A stretch of DNA of 64,000 nt from Lacrimispora sphenoides (GCF_900105215.1 NZ_FOIP01000001.1:3102501-3166500); one strand, 5' to 3'. Positions 24,776 to 33,785 are shown, counted from the first letter of the stretch. Numbers and translations are program-made. Notes: generated from the sequence alone by a model not told the origin.

Positions 24776-24801
24776 ACTTATCCTCCTTTGTGCAGAAATG
24801 T

Positions 24802-24895
24802 AAAAAAGCCGACACTTCTGCAATGAAATAATTGCAGAAGTCATCAGCTTAATAAGCGGTTCGGCTAAAATCAGCACAGGGAGAACTTCATTCCC
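24802..24895 (-). ncRNA. Fluoride riboswitch (crcB motif) with terminator
   Basis: The minus strand reads GGGAATGAAGTTCTCCC from 24895, then CCGAACCGCTTATTAAG, then GCTGATGACTTCTGC (24834-24848). This is the conserved pattern of the fluoride aptamer: a GATG-GTTC hairpin, then AAC-GCT and GCTGATGRCT forming the pseudoknotted core. The 3' aptamer strand also starts a terminator: ACTTCTGCAAT pairs with ATTGCAGAAGT (24814-24841), followed by six Us (24802-24807). Fluoride binding should prevent terminator formation and turn on the antiporter. Confidence 0.85.
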
Positions 24896-24902
24896 TTTGG
24901 CC

Positions 24903-24931
24903 ATTATAGCAAAGATGTTTGAAAATTTCAA
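24903..24931 (-). promoter_or_regulatory. Promoter of the antiporter transcript
   Basis: TTGAAA (24926-24931) and TATAAT (24903-24908) on the minus strand with a 17-base spacer. The start point would be a few bases before the riboswitch. Confidence 0.75.
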
Positions 24932-25031
24932 GGAATAACTCATAAGATCTTCTTATAATCCTCTTCATTATATCTTATGGCGATACAACGTGTCATATCA
25001 AAAAATCATATAAAAAAACGTATCAAGCCAA

Positions 25032-27233
25032 TCACACATCCCTTTTTAAAAACTGTTCATCATACATCTTCTGCGCTTGGTCCAATGCAATAGTGGGAGA
25101 TTGAACATTGCTGTAAGCATTTTTCACCGCCATACCGATAATGCTCAAAAAACGGCGTTCATCAAATGGAAAACCGGACAACTCAGGCACCCGCCGCCCT
25201 TTGGCCATTACAAAACAGTCCTTTGCATAATTTAGCCATGGATAAGAATTGACGATTTCATAATTTTCATAGGATTTCTTACAGGGGGAAACGCTTCCCA
25301 GCAGTGTTTCAGCGGAGGCGATTGTTTCACTGCATATCCAGCGGATAAAGGATAATGCTTCATTGGCCCGGCGGCTGTATTTTGAAACGCCGAGAGTTCC
25401 GCCGCCGATGACTGGGTTGCCGCCGGGAACCAGAGCATATCCGATATTTCCCACAACCTTGGAAGTTGAACTGAGCAGGTCAGAAGCATAGTTGCTGTAC
25501 AGCAGGGTCATAGCAATGTTTCCGCTGGCAAAAGAGGTGGCGGTATTGGTCCACCAGGAATTATACTTTGGGCTGGAATAATTGCGGATATCCACAAGCT
25601 GTTCCAATGCCCGGACCGCGGCCGGAGAATTCAGGGCCACATTGTAGTGTTCGTCATACAGATTGTCCTGATAACTGAAAAAACGGGCCAAAAATTCAGA
25701 GCCTGCTACTCCGGTGGAACCAAGAGTGAGAGTGGCCCCATAATCCACAGGAGATGTTGGGTTCAGAGATTTTGTAAAGAATGCGGCAATCCGGTTGAAC
25801 TTATCAAAAGTATCTGGAGGGAGCAGCTCTTCCCGGTGTTTTTCAAAGTACATGCGGCGGTAAATAGGGTCATTGAATAAATCTTTTCTGTAAAACAGAA
25901 GCTGCATACTTGGAGAAGTGGGCAATGCGTATACATGTCCGTTGATCATTGAAAACGGCTCAATGGTACCATCTATAAATTCATTGAGACATTGAGAGAC
26001 CGACGGATCGATTCCATCCAGTGGCTGTAATATTTTTTCTGCAAACCAGGATAACCAGGTCACATCCAGACGCAGGATGTCGAATACGGAGTCCTTTGTC
26101 ATATTTGTAAAGGCTTCATAGATTTCATCGTAGGAATAAATGGTGATGTTAACGGGTATCCCGGTTTTTTGAGTATACAGGCGGGAAAGGCTGCGAAGAG
26201 TGTAAGCGCTGGGGGTGTCAAGGGTCAGGATGTTTAACGGGGATTTGTTATCGCTGTAGATGATATTCGAAAACCAATCACGGAAACCTGAATTTTCAAG
26301 AATTCTTTTCTCCGGATATTTGCCTGAGGGATCATTTTCAATCAGGGTTTCGGCAGCGATCTTTCCCAACTGGCGGTAATTCAGTTCGTATTTATCAAAG
26401 TCGTTTTCGGGCATGGTAAATACAGGAGAAACGGTGTATATATTTAAGCTGAGCTCTGGGTAAAAGGTATTATGTATATCTTTTACAGATTCAGCAAAAC
26501 CGTAATTGGATATAAAAATGGCCTGGGGCGTGGAATCATGGAAGATCTGCATAATGTTCTGCAGTTTCCTGTATGAGTCCGTCTGTATGTGGTGCACGGA
26601 ACAGGAGGAGCTCTTCATCGTGTCCATAAAGCCGTCATAAAATGCCAGCTCATTGGACAGCCGAAGGCTACCGGTCAAAATACAGATATTTGTATATTTC
26701 TTTTCCAAAGCCTTCCTGGCTAATTCTTTTCCTGCCTGTCCATAGTTGAATCCAATATATTTACAGGATATATCAGGATCCCGTTCAATGAAAATGATAT
26801 TTTCCCGGATCTTTTTCTTTCCCTCTAAGTATGGAATAGAGTCTGACTTGGAGGTAAAGGAAGTAAATGATGCAATTCCTGCGGGCATAAGGGAACGTAT
26901 GTCCTGTAAGGCATTGATCTCAGCCTCCGGCTGATCGTCATTGGTGAGATACTGACATACGGAATAACTATGATTTTCGGCATAAGCCTTAAAACTCATA
27001 AAAAAATCGATGTATTGTTTGGAACGCAGGTTTGGAAGAATGACGGCTAATAAATCGGAGCGCCCCTTGCGCAGTAATTTAGCTCTTTCATTGGGGATAT
27101 ATCCAAGAGAGGCAGCGGCATCCATTACCTGTTTTATCTTTTCGCTGCTGACGTTGCCTTTTTCATTTAGAACATTTGAAACAGTTCCCTGGGCAACACC
27201 GGCGGCCCTGGCAATATCTTTAATAGTAACCAT
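25032..27233 (-). CDS. LacI-type regulator fused to an extracellular solute-binding-protein domain
   Basis: A 733-aa protein, twice the usual LacI length. Residues 1-50 are the LacI headpiece (TIKDIARAAGVAQGTVSNVL). Residues of about 60-320 are the periplasmic-binding-protein-like sensor of LacI (LLAVILPNLRSKQYIDFF). From about residue 335 a second complete module follows that matches family 1 sugar-binding proteins of ABC transporters (ALPTSPSMQLLFYRKDLFND; SGNIAMTLLYSNYAS; FIRWICSE). There is no signal peptide, so the binding domain is cytoplasmic and acts as a second sensor. It is divergent from an ABC operon with its own binding protein, which is its likely target. Confidence 0.88.
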   Translation of the reverse strand: MVTIKDIARAAGVAQGTVSNVLNEKGNVSSEKIKQVMDAAASLGYIPNERAKLLRKGRSDLLAVILPNLRSKQYIDFFMSFKAYAENHSYSVCQYLTNDDQPEAEINALQDIRSLMPAGIASFTSFTSKSDSIPYLEGKKKIRENIIFIERDPDISCKYIGFNYGQAGKELARKALEKKYTNICILTGSLRLSNELAFYDGFMDTMKSSSCSVHHIQTDSYRKLQNIMQIFHDSTPQAIFISNYGFAESVKDIHNTFYPELSLNIYTVSPVFTMPENDFDKYELNYRQLGKIAAETLIENDPSGKYPEKRILENSGFRDWFSNIIYSDNKSPLNILTLDTPSAYTLRSLSRLYTQKTGIPVNITIYSYDEIYEAFTNMTKDSVFDILRLDVTWLSWFAEKILQPLDGIDPSVSQCLNEFIDGTIEPFSMINGHVYALPTSPSMQLLFYRKDLFNDPIYRRMYFEKHREELLPPDTFDKFNRIAAFFTKSLNPTSPVDYGATLTLGSTGVAGSEFLARFFSYQDNLYDEHYNVALNSPAAVRALEQLVDIRNYSSPKYNSWWTNTATSFASGNIAMTLLYSNYASDLLSSTSKVVGNIGYALVPGGNPVIGGGTLGVSKYSRRANEALSFIRWICSETIASAETLLGSVSPCKKSYENYEIVNSYPWLNYAKDCFVMAKGRRVPELSGFPFDERRFLSIIGMAVKNAYSNVQSPTIALDQAQKMYDEQFLKRDV

Positions 27234-27379
27234 AAAATACCTCCATAATTTACCAGAAACAAATGATTATTTATAGTATAACATATAAAATAAAAAATGA
27301 AACCTCTTTTTAAATGTGAAAAACAAACATTAAAATGCAAATATTTGTAAATATATTGTATGAAATATATAAAAATATT

Positions 27380-27408
27380 ATTGACACGTTTCAATCGCTG
27401 TGATAAAC
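27380..27408 (+). promoter_or_regulatory. Promoter with LacI-type operator, ABC operon
   Basis: TTGACA (27381-27386) is followed after 17 bases by TAAACT. ATTGACACGTTTCAAT at 27380-27395 is a near-perfect palindrome with a central CG, the hallmark of LacI-family operators, and covers the -35. The divergent LacI-fusion regulator is the obvious candidate to bind it. Confidence 0.6.
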
Positions 27409-27451
27409 TACCCATGTAAACATCGATTGTTGAATTTAAGGAGGGGTTGTT

Positions 27452-28849
27452 TTGAAAAAAATGAAACATTTATCTGCGATCACATTGGCAATGGTCATGG
27501 CTGCAGCAGGTGTATTGACTGGGTGCGGCGGCAATTCAACAGGTGCAGCAAAGGCAGAGCAAACGGAAACAAACGCCGAGTCAGCCTCAGCGGATACAGA
27601 TTCTGCAAAGGCAGAGCCTCAGGAAAATGCGGGGGATGCATTGCGCCTGACGTTTTACTATCCGGTCAACGTAGGCGGATCAGCTGCACAGCTTATTGAA
27701 AAAATCTGCACGGACTTTAACTCGGAGAATCCTGATATTGTTGTTGAACCGGTTTATACAGGAAACTATGACGACACTGTTACAAAAATCCAGACGGCCG
27801 TACAGGGAGGAACCCCGCCGGATGTGTTTGTAAGTCTGGCGACCCAGAGATTTACCATGTCATCTACAGGTATGGCTATGCCGCTGGATGATTTTATTGC
27901 AGCTGACGGAGAAGAAGGAAAAGCATTCATCTCAGACTTTCTTCCTGGATTTATGGAAGATTCTTATGTAGATGGAAAGATTTATTCAATTCCTTTCCAA
28001 AGAAGTACGGAGATCCTCTATTATAACAAAGACCTGTTCAAGGAAGCCGGACTTGATCCGGAGAAGCCGCCCAGAACCTGGGAGGAGCTGGCGGATTATG
28101 CGGTGAAGCTGACAAACAGCGACCATTATGGTGTTGGCATCGCTTTGAATTCCGGCTCTGCTCAGTGGACGTTCACAGGATTTGCGTTACAGAACAGCAA
28201 AGACGGTAAAAACCTCATGAGTGAAGATGGAAAGACCGTTTACTTTAATACCCCTGAAAATGTAGAAGCCCTTCAGTTCTGGCTGGACCTCCAGAATAAA
28301 TACAAATGCATGGCAGAAGGGATCGTACAATGGACCGACCTGCCCACACAGTTCCTGGCAGGGGAAGTAGCTATGATCTATCATACCACCGGAAATATGA
28401 CCAATATCAACAGTAACGCCAAGTTTGAGTTTGGTACGGCATTTATGCCGGGACATGCACGGGATGCGGCTCCCACAGGCGGCGGTAACTTCTATATCTC
28501 AAACGGAATCGCGAAGGAGCGTGCGGATGCAGCTTGGAAATTCATTAAATTTGCTACTTCTACGGAAAGAGCAGCCCAGTGGAGCCTGGATACTGGTTAC
28601 GTAGCGACCAGACAGTCTTGCTATGATACGGATCTGATTAAAGATTATTATGCAAAGGTTCCTCAGGCTTCCATCGCTTATGAGCAGCTTCCCTTTGCAA
28701 AACCGGAGCTGACGACTTATAATGCGGCTGAAATATGGAGGATTTTAAACGATAACATCCAGGCGGCAGTAGTGGGAGATATGACAGCACAGGAAGCGCT
28801 GGACCAGGCCCAGGAGGAAGCAGAGGAAGTTTTAGCAGATTTTCAATAG
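27452..28849 (+). CDS. ABC transporter solute-binding lipoprotein
   Basis: A 465-aa family 1 solute-binding protein. Start is TTG with AAGGAGGGG at the right distance. Signal peptide with lipobox VLTGC, Cys25, and a Ser/Ala/Glu linker. The mature domain begins LRLTFYYPVNVGGSAAQLIE. YSIPFQRSTEILYYNKDLFK and TWEELADYAVKL resemble glycerol-3-phosphate- and sugar-phosphate-type binding proteins (UgpB-like). First gene of a six-gene operon that also encodes hydrolases of phosphate esters, so a phosphorylated polyol or sugar is a reasonable guess for the ligand. Confidence 0.92.
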   Translation: MKKMKHLSAITLAMVMAAAGVLTGCGGNSTGAAKAEQTETNAESASADTDSAKAEPQENAGDALRLTFYYPVNVGGSAAQLIEKICTDFNSENPDIVVEPVYTGNYDDTVTKIQTAVQGGTPPDVFVSLATQRFTMSSTGMAMPLDDFIAADGEEGKAFISDFLPGFMEDSYVDGKIYSIPFQRSTEILYYNKDLFKEAGLDPEKPPRTWEELADYAVKLTNSDHYGVGIALNSGSAQWTFTGFALQNSKDGKNLMSEDGKTVYFNTPENVEALQFWLDLQNKYKCMAEGIVQWTDLPTQFLAGEVAMIYHTTGNMTNINSNAKFEFGTAFMPGHARDAAPTGGGNFYISNGIAKERADAAWKFIKFATSTERAAQWSLDTGYVATRQSCYDTDLIKDYYAKVPQASIAYEQLPFAKPELTTYNAAEIWRILNDNIQAAVVGDMTAQEALDQAQEEAEEVLADFQ

Positions 28850-28913
28850 TATAGGAAACCGAAAGGGGATTGCAGCTTGCAAACCCCTTTCTTTAAAGAA
28901 GGGTGACGGATCG

Positions 28914-29810
28914 ATGAATGGTGATTTAAAAAAGAAGAAGGAATTGAAACATAATTTCACGGCATGGATGCTTGTTGCCCCGGCACTGGCGTTCATGCTG
29001 GTATTTACAGCGTACCCTGTATTCAGGAGTCTGTATCTAAGCCTTATGAAATATAAAATGGGAATGGGGGCGCCAGAGCTTATTGGGCTGGAAAACTATG
29101 CAAAACTGTTTTCATCAAAGCTGTTTTGGAAGGTAATGGGAAATACAGTCTTTTTTGCACTGATTACCGTACTGCCCAGCATGGCTGTGGGATTGGGCCT
29201 TGCCGTTCTGGTAAATAGAAGGAGCCGGACCATCGGTTTTGTAAGAACGGCTTTCTTCTATCCGGTTGTAATGCCTATGATAGCCATAGCCAGTGTCTGG
29301 ATGTTCATCTATATGGCGAAAAACGGATTGTTTGACCAGATGCTCATTAGCATGGGCTTTCGTCCATTGAACGTCCTGTCAAAGAAAAGTACGGTGCTGC
29401 CTGCCATGGCGGTCATGTACGTATGGAAGGAGGCAGGATATTTGATGGTATTTTTCCTGTCGGGGATCCAGAGCATATCAACGGAGGTCATGGAGGCTGC
29501 AAAGATCGATGGGGCCGGAAACTTAAAAATCTTTAGAAAGATTACCCTGCCATTGCTGGCCCCTACATTCCTTTTTGTATCGACCATTGCCTTTACGAAT
29601 AGTTTTAAGCTTGTGGATCATGTTGTGATCATGACAGAGGGGGCTCCTAACAATGCCAGCACCCTCCTTCTTTACTACATTTACCAGCAGGGCTTTACGA
29701 ATTTTAATTATGGTGTGTCCTCCGCACTGACGGTTATCATGCTTTTCTTGCTGTTAATTGTGTCACTGCCGAGATTTATAAGCCAGGACAAGAAGATCCA
29801 TTATAATTAG
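28914..29810 (+). CDS. ABC permease, UgpA/MalF type
   Basis: A 298-aa permease with six helices. The EAA loop is EVMEAAKIDGAGNLKIFRKI near residue 190, and TEGAPNNASTLLLYYIYQQG is the usual conserved periplasmic segment. It pairs with the permease encoded next to form the channel. No ATPase gene is in the operon, so a shared one is expected. Confidence 0.92.
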   Translation: MNGDLKKKKELKHNFTAWMLVAPALAFMLVFTAYPVFRSLYLSLMKYKMGMGAPELIGLENYAKLFSSKLFWKVMGNTVFFALITVLPSMAVGLGLAVLVNRRSRTIGFVRTAFFYPVVMPMIAIASVWMFIYMAKNGLFDQMLISMGFRPLNVLSKKSTVLPAMAVMYVWKEAGYLMVFFLSGIQSISTEVMEAAKIDGAGNLKIFRKITLPLLAPTFLFVSTIAFTNSFKLVDHVVIMTEGAPNNASTLLLYYIYQQGFTNFNYGVSSALTVIMLFLLLIVSLPRFISQDKKIHYN

Positions 29811-29823
29811 AGGGGAGAAGGTT

Positions 29824-30639
29824 ATGAAGAACTTAAAGAAACTATTAATATCCATTTGTTCCGTACTGCTGGCAACCGCGTGGCTGGCTCCCCTGTTTTG
29901 GCTTGTTTGTACAGCTTTAACGGAGCCTACGTTTAAAATGGCGTTCTTTCCCAATTCTAAGTTTACTTTGGGCAATATCGTGTATGTGTGGAATGCCATA
30001 CCCTTTGGAAGATATTATTTAAATACCCTCTTCCTTGTTGCGGTAACATTTTGTATTCAGTTTGTTACATCTACCTTGGCTGGATATGCCCTTGGTGTCA
30101 TGGAGTTTAAGGGACAGTATCTGGTGATGGCAGTGATTTTTATGCAGATTATTATACCTAATGATGTACTGATTACGCCTAACTTTATGACCTTATCGGA
30201 GATGGGGCTTACAGATACAAAGCTTGGCATCATGCTGCCGTTTTATGGAAGTGCCCTGGCAATCTTCCTTTTAAGGCAGCACTTTAAGACCATACCCAGG
30301 GCCTTAGCGGAAGCGGCAAGAATTGACGGCGCAAATATATGGCAAACCATCTGGCAGGTATATATGCCATGTGCAAAACCGGCATATATGTCATTTGCAG
30401 TCATTTCGGTCAGCTATCACTGGAACAACTATCTGTGGCCGTTAATTGTAACAAATTCCCCTGCAAACCGCACCCTGACGGTGGGTCTTGCTATTTTTGC
30501 AAAATCCAAGGAAGCAAATATGCAGTGGGCGAATGTCTGCGCAGCCACGTTAATTATCATACTGCCGTTATTAATAGCCTTTTTCATCCTGCAAAGACAG
30601 TTTATGAGCAGCTTTGTCAGTGCAGGCATCAAGGAGTAG
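29824..30639 (+). CDS. ABC permease, UgpE/MalG type
   Basis: A 271-aa permease with six helices. The EAA loop is ALAEAARIDGANIWQTIWQV near residue 158, followed by SYHWNNYLWPLIVT and the terminal FVSAGIKE tail of MalG/UgpE subunits. It lies 13 bases after its partner. Confidence 0.92.
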   Translation: MKNLKKLLISICSVLLATAWLAPLFWLVCTALTEPTFKMAFFPNSKFTLGNIVYVWNAIPFGRYYLNTLFLVAVTFCIQFVTSTLAGYALGVMEFKGQYLVMAVIFMQIIIPNDVLITPNFMTLSEMGLTDTKLGIMLPFYGSALAIFLLRQHFKTIPRALAEAARIDGANIWQTIWQVYMPCAKPAYMSFAVISVSYHWNNYLWPLIVTNSPANRTLTVGLAIFAKSKEANMQWANVCAATLIIILPLLIAFFILQRQFMSSFVSAGIKE

Positions 30640-30651
30640 GGGGAGAAGACG

Positions 30652-31359
30652 ATGGAATTACATTTTTTAGGCTGTGGATCGGCATTTTATCCTCAGTATA
30701 AAAATACCAGTGCATATTTTGAATTGAACAATGACCTCTATTTGATCGATTGCGGAGAAACTGTATTTGAAGCATTGCTCTCATTGGTTGATCTTGAACA
30801 ATACAGGGAAATTTACGTTGTGATCACACATCTGCACGCGGATCATGTGGGAAGCCTGGCCTCTTTGATTTCTTATACTTATTGCATGTTGGATAAGAAG
30901 CAGGTTACCGTTATTCATCCCAAGCCTACGATTGCCCAGTTATTAAGCCTTATGGGGATCGGAAGGGAGTTTTACCGTTATAAAGAGGCTTATAACGGCA
31001 GCAGTGTAGAATTTGAAGCGATCCAGGTTCAGCATGTGGATAATATGGAGTGTTTTGGCTATGTCATAAAAGTAAATGGAGAAACGATTTATTACAGCGG
31101 AGATTCCTCTCATCTGCCTCAAAGAATACTGGAGGATTTTAAAAAGGGGGAAATCAAGACCATTTATCATGACACAAGCACCCATGATTCTGACTATGCA
31201 ACCCACTGTTATTATGGTAAACTGGAGGCATGGATTCCCCATGAGATGAGAAGGAGGGTATTTTGCATGCATTTGGATTCTGATTGTAAAGATTTGTTGG
31301 AAGGAAAAGGGTTTTCCGTAGTAAACGTGGATGGTGATTCGTATGCTGAATCTAGGTGA
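30652..31359 (+). CDS. MBL-fold metallo-hydrolase, RNase Z/phosphodiesterase-like
   Basis: A 235-aa metallo-beta-lactamase-fold enzyme. The di-zinc motif is THLHADHVGS (residues of about 59-68). Further ligands are likely His in IQVQHVDN, Asp in YYSGDSS and His in VFCMHLDSD. The layout is that of the RNase Z/ElaC and cyclic phosphodiesterase branch. In an operon with a transporter and an inositol-monophosphatase-family enzyme, it more likely cleaves an imported phosphodiester than tRNA. That is inference. It starts 12 bases after the permease gene. Confidence 0.85.
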   Translation: MELHFLGCGSAFYPQYKNTSAYFELNNDLYLIDCGETVFEALLSLVDLEQYREIYVVITHLHADHVGSLASLISYTYCMLDKKQVTVIHPKPTIAQLLSLMGIGREFYRYKEAYNGSSVEFEAIQVQHVDNMECFGYVIKVNGETIYYSGDSSHLPQRILEDFKKGEIKTIYHDTSTHDSDYATHCYYGKLEAWIPHEMRRRVFCMHLDSDCKDLLEGKGFSVVNVDGDSYAESR

Positions 31360-32029
31360 TTTTCAGGAACTGAACGAAATTACAATTACAGTACGTATAT
31401 GCCTGGCTCTGATTATAGGCGGCATTCTGGGAATGGAAAGAGAAGTCAGGAAGCAGCCGGCAGGATTCCGGACGTATATGCTGGTATGTATGGGATCGGC
31501 AGCAGTGATGATGACCAACCAGTATATTTCGCAAACCTTTGGCGGCTCAGACCCCTCAAGGCTTGGCGCGCAGGTGGTCAGCGGGATCGGCTTTTTAGGG
31601 GCAGGTACCATCATAGTGACCAGAAATAATCAGGTAAGGGGTTTAACCACTGCCGCCGGATTGTGGGCGGCTGCCTGTGCAGGGCTGGCTGTTGGCATCG
31701 GGTTCTACAAGGGGGCAATACTTGTGGGATTGGCTATCAGTCTGATTATGACGGTTTTCCAAAAGGTTGACAGCCGGCTTATGGCAACTTCAAGAATCTT
31801 TAATTTGTATATGAACTTCAATGCTGCGGCAAATTTGAATCTGTTTCTGGAAAGCTGCAAAGAAAGGAATATACAAATTATTGATATCCAGGCATTTAAA
31901 GCAAAGGGCAAGGGAGAAGACGGTATCATTGTCATGATCACATTGAAAACTGCAAAAAGAGAGCCCCGGGGGAACGTATTGCAGTTTTTAGGTATGGCAG
32001 AGGGGCTTAAGTATATGGAGGAATTGTAG
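31331..32029 (+). CDS. MgtC/SapB family membrane protein
   Basis: A 232-aa protein. The N-terminal part has four to five helices with the MgtC signature (IGGILGMEREVRKQPAGFRT; GIGFLGAGTIIV; GLTTAAGLWAAACAGLAVG). The C-terminal 80 residues look like the ACT-like cytoplasmic domain. MgtC proteins are linked to survival at low Mg2+ and to phosphate homeostasis and F-ATPase control. The start overlaps the end of the hydrolase gene. ATG 31331 and 31343 are both possible. Its place inside a phosphoester operon fits a role in phosphate or Mg balance. Confidence 0.88.
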   Translation: MVIRMLNLGDFQELNEITITVRICLALIIGGILGMEREVRKQPAGFRTYMLVCMGSAAVMMTNQYISQTFGGSDPSRLGAQVVSGIGFLGAGTIIVTRNNQVRGLTTAAGLWAAACAGLAVGIGFYKGAILVGLAISLIMTVFQKVDSRLMATSRIFNLYMNFNAAANLNLFLESCKERNIQIIDIQAFKAKGKGEDGIIVMITLKTAKREPRGNVLQFLGMAEGLKYMEEL

Positions 32030-32033
32030 TTTG

Positions 32034-32819
32034 ATGGACAAAGAATTACATATTGACAGGAAAGAAATCGAAGAGCTTGTACTTGATACCAGATGCTTTT
32101 TTAATGACCAGCGGCTGGCAGCAGATGTCCGGTCTAAGGGTCCGGCGGATTACGTCACTCAGGTAGATATCCAGGTTCAAAAGTGGCTGAAAGAAAAACT
32201 GGAGGAGAAATATCCTCTGATCCAATTCATGGGAGAAGAGAAGAACAATTCGGACCTGGATTTTAACAGGCCGATGTGGATTGTGGATCCGGTGGATGGA
32301 ACCACCAACTTACTTCATGATTACAAACAAAGTGCCGTAAGCATAGGCTTATGGGATGGAAAAAGAATAGGGTTAGGAGCTGTATACCTGCCATTCTTAA
32401 ATGAATTTTTCTGGGCGGTAGAGGGAGAAGGCGCTTTTTTAAACGGCAGCAGAATCCGTGTCAGCAATAATAAAACCCTGGAAGAATCGTTGATCGCCAT
32501 AGGCACAAGCCCTTATTATAAGGAAAATGCGGAAAGAATCTTTGATATGAGCAGAAGGATTTTTATAAAATGCCAGGATATCCGCCGAGGCGGCTCCGCT
32601 GCCATTGACATGGTGTATGTTGCCTGCGGCAGACTGGACGGATATTTTGAAATGAATTTGAATCCATGGGATTATAGCGGAGCGTACCTGATTGTGAAAG
32701 AGGCTGGAGGAATGGTGGCTGAATTTGACGGTTCCCCGGTGCAGTTTCATAAAAAGAGCCATCTCATAGTCAGCAATGGACATATTTGGCATGAGATGCA
32801 AAAGGAGATCTGTATCTAG
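32034..32819 (+). CDS. Inositol-monophosphatase-family phosphatase
   Basis: A 261-aa Mg2+-dependent phosphatase of the IMPase/FIG superfamily. Metal-site motifs are MGEEKN near residue 65, WIVDPVDGTTNLLH near 83-96, and the C-terminal WDYSGAYLIVKEAGG near 210. It removes phosphate from inositol phosphate or a similar sugar phosphate. I use ATG 32034 since GGAGGAATTG is placed for it. Last gene of the operon, ending before a long hairpin at 32832-32896. Confidence 0.92.
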   Translation: MDKELHIDRKEIEELVLDTRCFFNDQRLAADVRSKGPADYVTQVDIQVQKWLKEKLEEKYPLIQFMGEEKNNSDLDFNRPMWIVDPVDGTTNLLHDYKQSAVSIGLWDGKRIGLGAVYLPFLNEFFWAVEGEGAFLNGSRIRVSNNKTLEESLIAIGTSPYYKENAERIFDMSRRIFIKCQDIRRGGSAAIDMVYVACGRLDGYFEMNLNPWDYSGAYLIVKEAGGMVAEFDGSPVQFHKKSHLIVSNGHIWHEMQKEICI

Positions 32820-32831
32820 ATTCAAGTTGCG

Positions 32832-32896
32832 ATATGCTCCTTCCTATAACGGACAGTTTACATTATAAAAACTGTTCGCCGCAGGAAGGAGCATAT
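32832..32896. terminator. Long two-tier hairpin after the phosphoester operon
   Basis: ATATGCTCCTTCCT at 32832-32845 pairs perfectly with AGGAAGGAGCATAT at 32883-32896, and inside it ACAGTTT pairs with AAACTGT. No T-run follows, so it may be an RNA-stability element or a bidirectional stop between this operon and the convergent gene. Confidence 0.55.
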
Positions 32897-32929
32897 GTTT
32901 GTATTGGGGAAAGCCTCCCAAGAGAAGGT

Positions 32930-33520
32930 TCAAAAAAACAGGAAGTATCGCGGCGTGCTGCTCTTGTATTTCAGATACTCATCCCCAAAGGCACGAGGCA
33001 AATACGTTTCTTCTTCCAAAATCTGAAAATGAAGCAGCAGGATTCCAATGAACGCGGAAAGGATGCTGATCATGTTTGGAAGGGCAAGAGAAGAGCCTAT
33101 ATATAGTAAGTCAAAGCCCACAAAAGCCGGATTCCTGCTGACCTTATATATGCCTCGTGTTACAATGGAAGTTTTTTGGGTTTCGTCCACACCTGCGCGC
33201 CAGCTGTCACGCATGGAGGTAATAGCCAGTACAAAGAAAATAACCCCGCCTCCCGTGAGTGCAATTCCTATCCACCGTACACTGTCAGGAAATGAAAGAG
33301 GGAGCATGAAACGGGAAAAGAACACGCTTGCGTACTGAATAGCTGCAATGCCGTAGGTTGCTGCAAGAAGAGCCGTTTCTATTGCAGCCGTTTTATGAGG
33401 TTTGCGGCCCTTTGCCAGCCGGTTTGTGTGTATGCCCTTTTTCCGAAGAAGGATTTGCTTCGTAAAATAGGCAATGTAAAAACAGGTTATTAACGCAAAT
33501 ATGCTGATCTGAAAAATCAT
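32930..33520 (-). CDS. Isoprenylcysteine methyltransferase (ICMT/PEMT)-like membrane protein
   Basis: A 196-aa membrane protein with about five helices and the ICMT/PEMT C-terminal signature: YKVSRNPAFVGFDLLYIG, then EEETYLPRAFGDEYLKYKSS. This region binds S-adenosylmethionine in the family. Bacterial members are mostly uncharacterised methyltransferases of lipids or small molecules. ATG 33520 is preferred, with AAGGCGGTGA upstream. It converges with the phosphoester operon. Confidence 0.85.
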   Translation of the reverse strand: MIFQISIFALITCFYIAYFTKQILLRKKGIHTNRLAKGRKPHKTAAIETALLAATYGIAAIQYASVFFSRFMLPLSFPDSVRWIGIALTGGGVIFFVLAITSMRDSWRAGVDETQKTSIVTRGIYKVSRNPAFVGFDLLYIGSSLALPNMISILSAFIGILLLHFQILEEETYLPRAFGDEYLKYKSSTPRYFLFF

Positions 33521-33785
33521 TCTATCACCGCCTTGTATGTAATACCTCAAAGTATATCATGGAAACGTCAAAATGAACATTAATATATGATTGATTGATA
33601 CAGGCAAACTTATTGCAGGAAAAGTGAGAGATGCCGGACGCGGCCGGATAGAAAAAGGTGATAACGAAACTAAAACGTCAATGCTCATACGCCCGTATTC
33701 CTGTTGTTTTTGTTTGCCTTTTTTAAATATCAAAGGTACAATATCGTTATATAGCAAGATGTGTTTTTAAGGGGGTATGTTTTCT

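Noticed and set aside
24776..24943. N-terminal extension of the CPA2 antiporter
   Set aside because: The frame runs through the fluoride riboswitch and its terminator, so it is untranslated leader.
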